A stretch of 64,000 bases of DNA from Snodgrassella communis (GTDB lineage Bacteria > Pseudomonadota > Gammaproteobacteria > Burkholderiales > Neisseriaceae), in the NCBI RefSeq assembly GCF_914768045.1, contig NZ_CAJZCD010000003.1, forward strand, positions 154,268-218,267. Reading direction: 5' to 3'. The notes beneath the pieces were generated by a model, which saw only the letters and a program-made list of their open reading frames with translations, did not search any database and was not told the DNA's origin. Shown here in pieces: positions 1 through 9,462 of the stretch; position 1 is the first letter of the stretch, and each line of letters starts with the position of its first letter. A program made the translations under genes and the position numbers.

Positions 1-364
1 TTCCTAATCTTATTTATTTTAGAAAAGATTTCTGCAATGGCAGCTTAGGCAATAATTTTAAAATATTATGTAAACATCCTTCTGCCTGATAAGCCAATTC
101 TCGCACAACATGATGTATTAATTAAATTTATAGATTATTAACCTATAACTATTCGCTTTTGCAAGCCTTTTATTACCTTGCTCATACAAAGACAGAACAG
201 CAAAAGACAATTATTTACAGTAAAATGCAGCCTGTTGTGTTGGTCATCATGTCATTGCATTCATACAAATTTGAATAAACGGCAAAGACAAACACTTATT
301 CTCTACGCCTCACTCTGGCTAGGTAAGAGTCAGGCATTTTCGATTTAATTAAGGAGAAAACACG
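1..364. other. Leader region before the CoA-transferase gene
   Basis: No convincing gene is visible in this AT-rich stretch. Its right end carries the ribosome binding site AAGGAGA at about 352-358, which fixes the start of the next gene. An imperfect hairpin (CCTCACTCT pairing with AGAGTCAGG, one mismatch) lies at about 308-334. I did not find a promoter with both boxes. The upstream gene lies outside the window. Confidence 0.4.
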
Positions 365-1882
365 ATGTCCGTACAGGATCGCATTCGTTATACCTCACTT
401 CATTCCCATCTTATGTCTGCCGCTCAGGCCGCATCACTGATCCCAAATGGTGCTAACGTCGGTATGAGCGGATTTACCGGAGCCAGCTACCCTAAAGTCC
501 TACCTCAAGCCATCGCAGATTATGCTCGTAGCGAACACAGTGCAGGTCGCCCGTATAAAATTAATGTCTGGACCGGAGCTTCTACTGCACCGGAATGTGA
601 TGGCGTAATGGCGGAAGCTCATGCCGTCAGTCAGCGTTTACCTTTTAACAGTGACCGCATTATGCGTCAAGAAATTAACAATGGTGATGTTAATTTTATT
701 GATATGCACCTGTCACACGTAGCACAACAGGCTGAATTTGGTTTTCTAGGCCATATGAATGTCGCTATTGTTGAAGTTGTGGCTATTACAGAAGACGGTA
801 TGCTGATTCCTTCTACCGGTATTGGTAATAACCAGACATGGCTGAACATGGCGGATAAAGTTATTCTGGAAGTGAATATGGGCATGCCCATTCAGGTAGA
901 AGGTATGCATGATATTTATCATAACAATGCACTTCCTCCACATCGCTCACCGATTAACATCAATCGTGCAGATGACCGTATTGGCACCCCATATCTTAAA
1001 GTGGATCTGAACAAAGTGGTGGCCATTGTTGAATCCAATGCGCCAGACCGTGATAACGTTTTCAGCGAACCTGATGAAAAATCCAAACAGATTGCTGAAT
1101 ATATCGTTGACTTCCTGTCTCACGAAATTAAACAGGGACGATTACCGAAAGAAATGTTGCCAATCCAGTCTGGTGTAGGTAACGTAGCCAATGCAGTTCT
1201 GGCGGGCTTACTAACTGGTCCGTTTGAAAATCTGTATGGTTACACCGAAGTACTACAGGACGGCATGCTGGATTTAGTGCGTGCAGGTAAAATGGTAACC
1301 GCTTCTGCCACAGCAATTTCTCTTTCAGCCAAAGCATTTAAAGACTTTGTTGATAATATTGATTTTTACCGCGAACGCATCATTCTCCGCTCACTAGAAA
1401 TCTCTAATCATCCAGAATTAATACGCCGTCTGGGTATTATTGCCATGAATTCAATGATTGAAGCGGACATTTACGGTAACATCAATTCTACCCATGTAAT
1501 GGGCACCAGCATGATGAATGGTATCGGTGGTTCTGGTGACTTTGCACGCAACAGCTTCCTGAACTTCTTTGTTACCCCGTCTACCGCCAAAGATGACAAA
1601 ATCTCCTGCATCGTGCCAATGGTATCTCATGTCGACCATACCGAACACGACACCCAGATTATCGTTACCGAACAGGGTCTGGCAGACTTGCGCGGTCTGG
1701 CACCACGACAAAGAGCCAAAGTTGTTATCGAAAAATGTGCTCATCCAGATTATCGCGACCAGTTACAAGATTATTATGATCGTGCTGTACAAACCGCAAA
1801 AGGTATTCATACACCTCATATTCTGACTGAAGCGTTAAGTTGGCATGAACACTTCCTGAAAACCGGCTCAATGAAAATGTAA
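365..1882 (+). CDS. Acetyl-CoA hydrolase/transferase family (succinyl-CoA:acetate CoA-transferase type)
   Basis: This 505-residue protein belongs to the acetyl-CoA hydrolase/transferase family, whose bacterial members move CoA between succinyl-CoA and acetate. In Acetobacter (AarC) and some bee-gut bacteria such an enzyme replaces succinyl-CoA synthetase in the TCA cycle. Visible hallmarks are the GVGNVANAV segment at 271-279, the stretch GYTEVLQDGMLDL with the likely catalytic glutamate E295, and a glycine-rich GIGGSGDFARN segment near 388. The ATG follows AAGGAGA at good spacing. The gene is monocistronic: a strong terminator follows 18 bases after the stop. Family membership is firm. The exact reaction (hydrolase, succinate transferase or another acceptor) cannot be fixed from sequence. 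Confidence 0.9.
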   Translation: MSVQDRIRYTSLHSHLMSAAQAASLIPNGANVGMSGFTGASYPKVLPQAIADYARSEHSAGRPYKINVWTGASTAPECDGVMAEAHAVSQRLPFNSDRIMRQEINNGDVNFIDMHLSHVAQQAEFGFLGHMNVAIVEVVAITEDGMLIPSTGIGNNQTWLNMADKVILEVNMGMPIQVEGMHDIYHNNALPPHRSPININRADDRIGTPYLKVDLNKVVAIVESNAPDRDNVFSEPDEKSKQIAEYIVDFLSHEIKQGRLPKEMLPIQSGVGNVANAVLAGLLTGPFENLYGYTEVLQDGMLDLVRAGKMVTASATAISLSAKAFKDFVDNIDFYRERIILRSLEISNHPELIRRLGIIAMNSMIEADIYGNINSTHVMGTSMMNGIGGSGDFARNSFLNFFVTPSTAKDDKISCIVPMVSHVDHTEHDTQIIVTEQGLADLRGLAPRQRAKVVIEKCAHPDYRDQLQDYYDRAVQTAKGIHTPHILTEALSWHEHFLKTGSMKM

Positions 1883-1899
1883 TTCAGCCCGGATATTAA

Positions 1900-1940
1900 A
1901 ACCAACCAACCCTGTTATTAAACAGGGCTGGTTTCTTTTT
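1900..1940 (+). terminator. Rho-independent terminator after the CoA-transferase gene
   Basis: A hairpin pairs AACCA...CCCTGTT with AACAGGG..TGGTT and is followed by a T-rich run (TTTCTTTTTT). It sits directly after the stop codon. Confidence 0.85.
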
Positions 1941-2240
1941 TATTATTCTTATGATCCATTTATCTTCAGTACAGACATAAGCAATTATTACCCCTTCCAA
2001 AAGCATATCCTGTTTCCATTTCAGTTTCAGCCACAAACCAATTGCAGTGATTCCCATCTGCATATAATTTTCAGCATCATTGCCGACAACAAACAACTGA
2101 CTTGTATCTATGAATCAGTTTCATCCAGACGCATTATCAAATTCAGCCACATATACCCTACTATCAGTTAAAATAGCCACATAAACAAACCTTCTGCTAC
2201 ATTCCCACAGACTCTTTACTTTCATAAAGGAACGACTGTC
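1941..2240. other. Intergenic region upstream of glyA
   Basis: This stretch of about 300 bases shows no credible gene. Short frames on the minus strand lack ribosome binding sites and resemble no family I know. The last bases (AAAGGAACGACTGTC) supply the glyA ribosome binding site. I see no riboswitch fold. Confidence 0.35.
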
Positions 2241-3491
2241 ATGTTTTCCAAAGCATTAACCATTGAAAATTTCGACCCGGAACTGGCCTCAGCCATTGCC
2301 CGTGAAAATCAGCGTCAGCAAGATCACGTGGAGCTGATTGCATCAGAAAACTATGTAAGCTGTGCTGTGATGGAAGCTCAGGGCAGCCAGTTAACCAATA
2401 AATATGCCGAAGGTTATCCGGGCAAACGCTATTATGGTGGCTGTGAATATGTAGATGAAGTAGAACAGTTAGCCATTGACCGCCTGAAAGAATTATTTGG
2501 CGCCAGCTATGTAAATGTTCAGCCACACTCCGGTTCCCAGGCCAATCAGGCAGTATACGCCAGCGTACTGCAACCGGGCGACACCATTCTGGGCATGTCA
2601 CTTGCCCATGGTGGCCATCTGACTCACGGTGCCAATGTCAATATTTCCGGCCGCCTGTATAACGCCATCACCTACGGTCTGGATGAAAACGAAATCCTTG
2701 ACTACAATCAAGTGGAACAACTGGCGCTGGAACATAAACCAAAAATGATTGTTGCAGGTGCTTCTGCCTACGCACTGGAAATAGACTGGGCACGTTTTCG
2801 TGCTATTGCAGACAAAGTGGGTGCCTATCTGTTCGTAGATATGGCACACTATGCCGGACTGGTAGCAGGTGGCGAATACCCGAATCCCGTCCCTTTTGCT
2901 GATTTTGTCACCACCACTACCCATAAAACCCTGCGTGGTCCACGCGGTGGCGTAATAATGTGCCGGAGTGACGAACATGCCAAAGCACTAAACTCAGCCA
3001 TCTTCCCTTGTTTGCAGGGCGGGCCATTAATGCATGTCATTGCCGCCAAAGCAGTAGCATTCAAAGAAGCATTGCAGCCTGAATTCAAACAATATGCTCG
3101 CCAAGTTAAAGCCAATGCCAAAGTACTGGCTGAAACACTGATTGAGCGCGGTTTGCGTATTGTTTCCGGCCGCACCGAAAGCCATGTATTTCTGGTGGAT
3201 TTACAACCGAAAAAACTTACCGGTAAGACTGCTGAAGCTATTCTGGGACAGGCGCATATCACCGTTAACAAGAATGCTATCCCTAACGATCCAGAAAAAC
3301 CATTTGTTACCTCAGGTATTCGCTTGGGCACCGCAGCTATTACTACCCGTGGTTTCACCGAAGCCGATACTCGCACACTGGGACACCTGATTGCCGACGT
3401 ACTGGACAATGCAGATAATGAGCAAGTAATCTCAGAAGTTGCTCAAAAAATACAGGAAATCTGCACACGATTACCTGTCTATGGCAAATAA
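2241..3491 (+). CDS. glyA: Serine hydroxymethyltransferase
   Basis: This 416-residue PLP enzyme interconverts serine and glycine and charges tetrahydrofolate with a one-carbon unit in the cytosol. The PLP lysine is K229 in [14 protein letters not shown], the family signature. The N-terminal substrate region LIASENYVS (32-40) and [16 protein letters not shown] (55-70) are also intact. Length matches the usual 415-420 residues. The ATG is preceded by AAAGGA. The gene stands alone, with intergenic space upstream and a terminator downstream. Confidence 0.97.
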   Translation: MFSKALTIENFDPELASAIARENQRQQDHVELIASENYVSCAVMEAQGSQLTNKYAEGYPGKRYYGGCEYVDEVEQLAIDRLKELFGASYVNVQPHSGSQANQAVYASVLQPGDTILGMSLAHGGHLTHGANVNISGRLYNAITYGLDENEILDYNQVEQLALEHKPKMIVAGASAYALEIDWARFRAIADKVGAYLFVDMAHYAGLVAGGEYPNPVPFADFVTTTTHKTLRGPRGGVIMCRSDEHAKALNSAIFPCLQGGPLMHVIAAKAVAFKEALQPEFKQYARQVKANAKVLAETLIERGLRIVSGRTESHVFLVDLQPKKLTGKTAEAILGQAHITVNKNAIPNDPEKPFVTSGIRLGTAAITTRGFTEADTRTLGHLIADVLDNADNEQVISEVAQKIQEICTRLPVYGK

Positions 3492-3556
3492 ACAACAACA
3501 TTAAATTATTAATATAGTTATTATTGATTAGCACCTAAAGACTACCTATACTCATA

Positions 3557-3605
3557 ACAGACTAATACACAATCAATTCAATGATGTATTAGTCTGTTTT
3601 TCTAT
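3557..3605 (+). terminator. Terminator after glyA
   Basis: A long stem pairs ACAGACTAATACA with TGTATTAGTCTGT and is followed by TTTTTCT. It lies about 65 bases after the glyA stop. Confidence 0.85.
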
Positions 3606-3773
3606 TGAAAGAAACATTGCTATTTGTTTCCCTACAGGAAACCTAGCTTTAACCAATCAAGCATTATCTAATTACTGATAATGTATTAACATGTGTACAT
3701 AACAAAAGCAGTATACATGACCTGCTTTTAACAATTTAATTTACCTCAATAATTAATTTTGAAAGGAAACAAA

Positions 3774-3980
3774 ATGAAAAAATTAGTTTCTACCGCTTTA
3801 TTGGCTGCTTCTTTAACCATGACTGCCGGTTTTGCATTGGCTAATAGTAACAATGACTCCACTGATATTCACAATTTCAGCGAGGCTACTGCTCAGAATG
3901 GCCAGAACAACCATGTTTCTGCATCCACCCCAGAAAATACCCCGTACCGTACTCTGGATACCTATTCCGGTAACCACTAA
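3774..3980 (+). CDS. Small secreted peptide, 68 residues, unknown
   Basis: I do not recognise this small protein. It starts with a clear Sec signal peptide: positives (MKKLVS), a hydrophobic core (TALLAASLTMTAGFA) and a likely cleavage after ALA near residue 23. The mature part is about 45 residues, polar, rich in Asn, Ser, Thr and Asp, and has no cysteine. The ATG at 3774 is chosen over an upstream TTG because GAAAGGA precedes it by seven bases. It has its own terminator and is probably a single-gene transcript. An abundant small periplasmic or surface peptide is plausible, but no function can be assigned. Confidence 0.75.
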   Translation: MKKLVSTALLAASLTMTAGFALANSNNDSTDIHNFSEATAQNGQNNHVSASTPENTPYRTLDTYSGNH

Positions 3981-4002
3981 TATCCATAGGCTGTCACAGT
4001 AC

Positions 4003-4036
4003 AAAGCATAACAAAAAGTTATGCTTTTTTATTTTT
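4003..4036 (+). terminator. Terminator after the small secreted peptide
   Basis: AGCATAAC pairs with GTTATGCT across a five-A loop, followed by TTTTTTATTTTT. Confidence 0.85.
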
Positions 4037-4238
4037 AATCTGGCAGTAGCTATAATTGCCATCTATCAGTAAAATTTTAATACAACCAGTCTTAACTAAC
4101 TCAATAAATATAATCTTCTTATAACCACCATAATCAACAAGTGTATTGTCACCAAATAACCACAAATCATATATCTATTTCGTTTCGTTCAAATACACTT
4201 AAAATATTAACAGCATTAGCAAACAATTGTTTATCTTA

Positions 4239-5198
4239 ATGAACTTAAGATGTGCTTATATAAACGGCCTAGTTTTGCAGGGCGAACACACAGGCAAAGT
4301 TGTTAACCTCTCATTTGATCATCAACTGCCAACGTTTACTTTTGAAGATAACTTTCTTGACTGGTACGAACGCTGGCTGGATGAAGTGATTTCGGGTAAG
4401 TTATCAAACCGAGAATCTGGCTGGTTTGGCCATACCGTTGCCGGTTCTGAAAAGCAATTACTTGAAAAATTTTTTATATCAGATTGCGAAGAATATAAAT
4501 ACCACTGTTTAGAAGCATTATTGCATCAAGCCAACATTTCATCAAAGACATATAAAATACTGGAAAATCAGTATCACCTGAATAATGCCGATTTGAAACG
4601 CATCAGTTTACAAGTCATAGCTAACTTTTCTTACTCGAAAGCCAAAAATTATCTCCATGAATACTTTGATATTGAACCAGAGTTTGTTATTAAACTGCTG
4701 TACTGGTATGGCAAACACAAAATAAACGAGTGGATAGAAATATTACATACTTCCACCCCACAATTCAAAGATGCTCAAGCTTTCAGGTACTTTGTATATT
4801 TATTGGAAGAAAGCAAAACCAATTATGTTCAAATAATCCTGCCATTTACCACACATGCAAACAGTGAAATACGTGCCACCGCCTTCTATGCCTTAGGTTC
4901 CCTGAACAATAAAACTAAAAAAACAATAATCAACTATTTCATTGCCGGGCTTACTGATTCAAATCAGCAAGTAATCTATGAGGCACTATCAGCACTGAAA
5001 GGAATTACCGACAGCAGATTGCTCAAATACTATCAGGCTATTGCCAACAAAATCACCCAAGAAGATAAATACAGTAATTTATTATATCAGCTAAATAGTT
5101 GTCTGATTTATTTCAAATTAACAAATGAGACCATTCTCAATATAGATACAGATACTTATATAGTAAAAAAATGGTTTCAATTTTGGAAAAAATATTAA
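4239..5198 (+). CDS. SMI1/KNR4-like C-terminal part fused to HEAT-like repeats; probably 5'-truncated immunity gene
   Basis: The first 50 residues (GEHTGKVVNL, FTFEDNFLDWYERWLDEVISG) look like the last third of an SMI1/KNR4 domain, a fold used by many contact-dependent toxin immunity proteins. The remaining 260 residues are alpha-helical with HEAT-like units, for example ANSEIRATAFYALGSLNNKTKK and DSNQQVIYEALSALKGI. The first two thirds of the SMI1 domain are missing, no ribosome binding site precedes either the TTG at 4227 or the ATG at 4239, and the frame is closed by a stop at 4200. No toxin gene is adjacent. It is probably an N-terminally truncated orphan immunity gene, although a short expressed form cannot be excluded. 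Confidence 0.6.
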   Translation: MNLRCAYINGLVLQGEHTGKVVNLSFDHQLPTFTFEDNFLDWYERWLDEVISGKLSNRESGWFGHTVAGSEKQLLEKFFISDCEEYKYHCLEALLHQANISSKTYKILENQYHLNNADLKRISLQVIANFSYSKAKNYLHEYFDIEPEFVIKLLYWYGKHKINEWIEILHTSTPQFKDAQAFRYFVYLLEESKTNYVQIILPFTTHANSEIRATAFYALGSLNNKTKKTIINYFIAGLTDSNQQVIYEALSALKGITDSRLLKYYQAIANKITQEDKYSNLLYQLNSCLIYFKLTNETILNIDTDTYIVKKWFQFWKKY

Positions 5199-5495
5199 AT
5201 TATTTATGCTCAATCCTTTACCAATATACTTATCACTCATTATCTTATTACTACAGAATAATAATAAGATGCCTTTAGACACTCAATAAAGATAATGCTC
5301 CAGCGATCTGGCCATTAACTTAACAGTAGGAATTATCCATTTATATTATTCCCAACTGACAAAAATCAAACACAACATTTTGATTACAAAATTTTATTTA
5401 AAAATTCACTTATTAATATTAATTTTACCTCAGCGCTATACTCCTACCATTGCCACAGGATTAAGATAAAACTTCATTATTCTCAGGAGTACAAC
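5199..5495. other. AT-rich intergenic region
   Basis: No gene is visible over roughly 300 bases. The right end holds the ribosome binding site CAGGAG of the next gene. I see no paired promoter boxes or structured RNA. Confidence 0.3.
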
Positions 5496-5747
5496 ATGGG
5501 TTTACTTTGGACGATTATAGTAGGTTTTATTATAGGTCTGATTGCCAAAATGGTTTATCCCGGCAGACAACAGCTAGGCTTAATTGTGACCACACTACTG
5601 GGTATTGGTGGCTCCTTGCTCGCAGGTTATGTAGGACAGGCATTTGGCTGGTATCAGGCAGGGCAAAAAGCCGGTTTGATAGCTTCAATTATTTTTGCCT
5701 GCATCATTCTGTTTATCTACGGCAAAATCAAAAACCGTCAGATATAA
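5496..5747 (+). CDS. GlsB/YeaQ/YmgE family membrane protein
   Basis: This 83-residue protein has three hydrophobic segments (about 2-17, 27-48 and 59-77) and the glycine-rich pattern of the family: GLLWTIIVGFIIGLIAK, then PGRQQLGL and LLGIGGSLLAGYVG. Members are stress-linked inner-membrane proteins of unclear mechanism, once called transglycosylase-associated. The ATG at 5496 follows CAGGAG at good spacing. The second frame starting at 5507 is a shadow. It is monocistronic and shares a bidirectional terminator with the convergent gene. Confidence 0.9.
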   Translation: MGLLWTIIVGFIIGLIAKMVYPGRQQLGLIVTTLLGIGGSLLAGYVGQAFGWYQAGQKAGLIASIIFACIILFIYGKIKNRQI

Positions 5748-5783
5748 AAAAAAGGTGATGGATTTTAAATCCATCACCTTTTT
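5746..5783. terminator. Bidirectional terminator
   Basis: A near-perfect palindrome (AAAGGTGATGGAT with ATCCATCACCTTT, loop TTAA) is flanked by an A run and a T run. It can therefore stop both the GlsB-type gene and the convergent mlaC-like gene. Confidence 0.9.
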
Positions 5784-5799
5784 CCAAATAACAGCAATA

Positions 5800-6417
5800 T
5801 TACTTTTTAGTTTGTATTTTTCCCACCCCTCTATCGCGCAACTGAGCAATTGTGGCGTCAATGCCCTGCTGCTGAATTAACTGATCAAACTGGCTTCGGT
5901 ATACCGTGACCAAACTGGTACCATTCACCCGAAAATTGTAAATCTTGAATACACCATCAGAGTAATACATCTGGTAACCAACGGTATAATGTTTATTACT
6001 GCCACTAACAACCTCAGTAAACGTTTCCAGCTTATTATTTCCCTGATTCACAACTTTCGGTAATACCTTTACCGTAGCATTGCTGGCACCCATTAATGCT
6101 GAGTGGGCATAAATTCGTACAATCATATTTTTAAACGCCGCACTGAAATCCCGTCTTTGCTGCGCCGTAAACTGCCGCCAAGGCAACCCCACCGCTAAGG
6201 CGGAAATCCGCTCATAGTCCAGATATTGATCTGCATAACGCTCAATCTGGCTGATTCGTTGCTGCTCGTTCAAACTTTTATCCCGTACTACCGACAGCAC
6301 CGCATCTACATTCTGCTGTAATTGTTGCTGTGCCAGCTGTTCCTGCGTTGCAGCAAACGTGTATACTGAAAACAGCAACATCCATGCAGTCATGTAAACT
6401 CTTACATACTTCTGCAT
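5800..6417 (-). CDS. mlaC: MlaC/Ttg2D-type phospholipid-binding protein
   Basis: This 205-residue protein with an N-terminal signal peptide matches the MlaC/Ttg2 family, periplasmic shuttles that move phospholipids between the outer and inner membranes. Family features include LSVVRDKSLNEQQRISQIERYADQYLDYERISALAVG, QRRDFSAAFKNMIVRIYAHSAL and the C-terminal FKIYNFRVNGTSLVTVYRSQFDQLI. I choose the ATG at 6417, which follows AGGAGAAAG. The longer frame reads back through the alaS terminator. Neisseriaceae often keep mlaC with mlaDEF, but none of those genes are here, so it is an isolated copy or a detached member of the pathway. Confidence 0.85.
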   Translation of the reverse strand: MQKYVRVYMTAWMLLFSVYTFAATQEQLAQQQLQQNVDAVLSVVRDKSLNEQQRISQIERYADQYLDYERISALAVGLPWRQFTAQQRRDFSAAFKNMIVRIYAHSALMGASNATVKVLPKVVNQGNNKLETFTEVVSGSNKHYTVGYQMYYSDGVFKIYNFRVNGTSLVTVYRSQFDQLIQQQGIDATIAQLRDRGVGKIQTKK

Positions 6418-6439
6418 TTTCTTTCTCCTGTTAATAAGC

Positions 6440-6479
6440 AAAAAAAGCGGTTTATGTACTTCTTCATCCATAAACCGCC
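6440..6479 (-). terminator. Terminator of alaS
   Basis: On the minus strand GCGGTTTATG pairs with CATAAACCGC and is followed by TTTTTT. It lies between alaS and the mlaC-like gene, so that gene probably has its own promoter or depends on read-through. Confidence 0.85.
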
Positions 6480-6505
6480 TGCTATCTTTCATCTGCAAAA
6501 ATTCT

Positions 6506-9133
6506 TTATACAGCTTTAGCTGCTAACCAGTCCCTGACACTGGCCAAAGCTGGTGGCAGTGCAGCGATATCCTGCCCGCCTGCCTGCGCCAAATCAGGTC
6601 GGCCACCGCCCTTACCGCCCACCTGCGTGGCTACATAATTGACCAGCTCGCCAGCCTTAACTGTTTTGCTGAGTGCTTTTGATACACCGGCAGTAATAGC
6701 AATTCTACCATCATTTACCGCCGCCAATAACACCACAATATTATCACCCTGAGCGGTTAAATCAGTAGCAATATCACGTAAAGCACTGCTGTCTGCTTCA
6801 ATCTGGCTGAGTACCAGTTGCGCCGTACCCACAGTTTGTGCCTGCGCCAGCAAAGCCTTACCAGCTTGTCTGGCCAGTTCGCTTCTGGCTTCGCCTAACG
6901 CCTTTTCCAGCTGCTTACTCTGGTTATGCATAGCCTGTAATTTGGATAGCAAATCCTCCGCTGTCTGTGCTTTTACTTCAGCTACCGCTGCTTTCAGCAA
7001 TTCTTCCTGCTGCTGTACAAACTGTAAGGCATTTAATCCGGTAACTGCCTCAATACGCCGCACACCTGCGGCGATACCACTTTCCGATATAATTTTAAAG
7101 AGCCCGATATCACCAGTACGTGCAACGTGCGTTCCGCCACACAGCTCAGTGGAAAATTCACCCATGCTCAGTACACGTACTTCATCACCGTATTTTTCCC
7201 CAAACAGTGCCATTGCACCGGCGGCAATCGCCTCATCAAAACTCATATTCTGCGCACATACAGCCACATTGGCCACAATAGCCTGATTAACACGGCGTTC
7301 AACTTCCGCCAGTTGTGCAGCACTTACCGGCTGTGAATGAGAGAAGTCAAAACGGGTACGTTCCGCATTTACCAGCGAACCTTTCTGCTCAACATGGGTA
7401 CCCAATATTTCGCGCAAGGCACGGTGCATCAGATGGGTAGCACTGTGGTTACGCATACTGGCTTCCCGCAACACACTATCTACCTGAGCCGTAACCGCAT
7501 CACCCACTTTCAAACTGCCAGACAGCATTTCCCCAAACTGACCAAATACCTTAGCCTTGATTTTTTGGGTATCATCCACCTGAAAACGGTTTTCACCGGC
7601 AAAAATATAGCCCATATCACCAGTCTGACCGCCGGATTCTGCATAAAACGGAGTAAAATCAATCACGACAGCCCCAGTTTCACCAGCATTCAGCTGCTCA
7701 ACCGCCTCACCGTCCTTATACAAGGCCAGAATTCTGCTTTCATTCTGGCGCTGCTGATAGCCAGTAAATTCTGTATCAGTACCTTCATAGGCCAACTGCG
7801 TATTGGCCTTGAAATTCTGAGCAGCACGGGCACGGGCTCGTTGCGCAGCCATCGCGCGCTCAAAACCAGCTTCATCCAGACTGATATCACGTTCACGCGC
7901 AATATCTGCGGTTAAATCATATGGAAAACCATAGGTATCATACAGCTTGAAAATCACCTCACCGTCCAAAGTCTGAACACCATCCTGCAAAGCATTTTCT
8001 AGCAGAGCCATCCCTGTTTCCAGCGTTTGCGCAAAGCGGCTTTCTTCCTGTTTCAGAACATCGCTGATTTGCGTCTGCTTTTCAACCAGCTCAGGATAGG
8101 CAGCACCCATTTCCTGCACCAGATCAGCTACAAGCAAATGGAAAAATGCCTGTTTACAGCCCAGTTTATAGCCGTGACGTACGGCACGGCGAATAATACG
8201 CCGCAACACATAACCACGACCTTCATTACTGGGCAATACACCGTCAGCAATCAAAAAGGCACAGGAACGGATATGGTCGGCAATGACTTTCAGACTTGGA
8301 ACTTCCTGACTATACGATATGCCTACCACCCGCGCCACAGCATGAAGCAAATGGACAAACAGGTCGATTTCATAATTACTATGTACCTGCTGCAATACTG
8401 CTGATATCCGCTCCAGTCCCATACCGGTATCAACCGAAGGCTTGGGCAACGGATTCATCTGCCCGTTTTCATCACGGTTATACTGCATGAATACACAGTT
8501 CCAGATTTCGATGAAACGGTCACCATCTTCCTCAGCACTGCCCGGAGGGCCACCCCAGATATGCTCACCATGGTCATAAAAGATTTCTGAGCAAGGACCA
8601 CAAGGACCGGTATCACCCATCTGCCAGAAATTATCCGAAGCATAACGAGCACCCTTGTTGTCGCCAATACGAATAATTTTTTCTGGCGGCAACCCAATCT
8701 CATTTAACCAAATATCATAAGCTTCATCATCTTCAGCATACACCGTCGCCAGCAGTTTTTCCGGCGGCAGATTCAACCAGTCCTTGCTGGTAAGAAATTC
8801 CCAGGCAAAACACAGAGCATCGCGTTTAAAATAATCACCAAAGCTGAAATTGCCCAGCATCTCAAAAAAAGTATGATGGCGCGCGGTATAACCGACATTT
8901 TCCAAATCATTGTGTTTACCTCCGGCGCGCACACATTTCTGTGCAGTAGTCGCGCGGCTGTACGGCCGCTTATCAAAGCCCAGAAACACATCTTTAAACT
9001 GATTCATACCCGCATTGGTAAACAACAGGGTTTTATCATCCTGAGATGGTACCAGTGAAGAAGATGGCACTACCTGATGGCCTTTACTTGCAAAAAATTG
9101 AAGAAATTTAGAACGTAATTCTGCTGTTTTCAT
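6506..9133 (-). CDS. alaS: Alanyl-tRNA synthetase
   Basis: This 875-residue class II synthetase charges tRNA-Ala. The catalytic domain starts at the N terminus ([46 protein letters not shown]). The editing domain carries the zinc motif HSATH near 565 and CGGTH near 665. A coiled-coil and C-Ala domain close the protein, ending in [15 protein letters not shown]. Length matches the family. The ATG at 9133 lies just below a 16-bp inverted repeat at 9164-9201. A terminator follows. Confidence 0.97.
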   Translation of the reverse strand: MKTAELRSKFLQFFASKGHQVVPSSSLVPSQDDKTLLFTNAGMNQFKDVFLGFDKRPYSRATTAQKCVRAGGKHNDLENVGYTARHHTFFEMLGNFSFGDYFKRDALCFAWEFLTSKDWLNLPPEKLLATVYAEDDEAYDIWLNEIGLPPEKIIRIGDNKGARYASDNFWQMGDTGPCGPCSEIFYDHGEHIWGGPPGSAEEDGDRFIEIWNCVFMQYNRDENGQMNPLPKPSVDTGMGLERISAVLQQVHSNYEIDLFVHLLHAVARVVGISYSQEVPSLKVIADHIRSCAFLIADGVLPSNEGRGYVLRRIIRRAVRHGYKLGCKQAFFHLLVADLVQEMGAAYPELVEKQTQISDVLKQEESRFAQTLETGMALLENALQDGVQTLDGEVIFKLYDTYGFPYDLTADIARERDISLDEAGFERAMAAQRARARAAQNFKANTQLAYEGTDTEFTGYQQRQNESRILALYKDGEAVEQLNAGETGAVVIDFTPFYAESGGQTGDMGYIFAGENRFQVDDTQKIKAKVFGQFGEMLSGSLKVGDAVTAQVDSVLREASMRNHSATHLMHRALREILGTHVEQKGSLVNAERTRFDFSHSQPVSAAQLAEVERRVNQAIVANVAVCAQNMSFDEAIAAGAMALFGEKYGDEVRVLSMGEFSTELCGGTHVARTGDIGLFKIISESGIAAGVRRIEAVTGLNALQFVQQQEELLKAAVAEVKAQTAEDLLSKLQAMHNQSKQLEKALGEARSELARQAGKALLAQAQTVGTAQLVLSQIEADSSALRDIATDLTAQGDNIVVLLAAVNDGRIAITAGVSKALSKTVKAGELVNYVATQVGGKGGGRPDLAQAGGQDIAALPPALASVRDWLAAKAV

Positions 9134-9163
9134 GTTAGTTTCAATTAAACGGGCGAATAATCG

Positions 9164-9201
9164 TATTCAGGCAGTCTGTATAAAAACAGACTGCCTGAAT
9201 A
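9164..9201. repeat. 16-bp perfect inverted repeat with DUS-like core
   Basis: Two perfectly complementary 16-base arms, each containing ACTGCCTGAA or its complement, flank a six-base loop. The element lies about 30 bases upstream of alaS on the opposite side from its terminator and has no T run on either strand. The core is close to neisserial DNA uptake sequence dialects, which often occur as inverted pairs. Confidence 0.8.
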
Positions 9202-9462
9202 TGTATACTAAAAAAGAGGACACTGGCTTAGTTAAGCTATTACAACCATTACCCTCGTTAAAATCATCTGCATATCTTACCGCAGTTTTACGCATAAGCC
9301 TACCTGAACAGACCAAATTCCATGCCAAAATAACATTTCCAACCACAGTGCTGCCCTATATACGGTATAGTTAGCCCAAAGCAAACAGAATGAAGTTACA
9401 AAAACAGTAGTAACAAATAACCATGTCGGCCTGTAATTGGCGCATCTTTGAAAAGGACAAAC
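9202..9462. other. Intergenic region between alaS and the polyamine-binding protein gene
   Basis: This stretch separates two divergent genes and should hold both promoters. I could not identify paired boxes with confidence. Small frames here have no ribosome binding site. Confidence 0.3.

Noticed and set aside
667..1744. Several open frames on the minus strand inside the CoA-transferase gene
   Set aside because: They are antisense shadows of a well-supported gene, without ribosome binding sites or family features.
5800..6498. Longer version of the mlaC-like gene starting at 6498
   Set aside because: The extension reads through the alaS terminator; the ATG at 6417 has AGGAG and a proper signal peptide.
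6942..9058. Plus-strand frames of 60-192 codons across alaS
   Set aside because: The alaS frame is complete with all motifs; these are shadows.
9132..9374. 80-codon frame downstream of the inverted repeat near alaS
   Set aside because: It starts inside the alaS start region, reads through the DUS-like hairpin and has no ribosome binding site.
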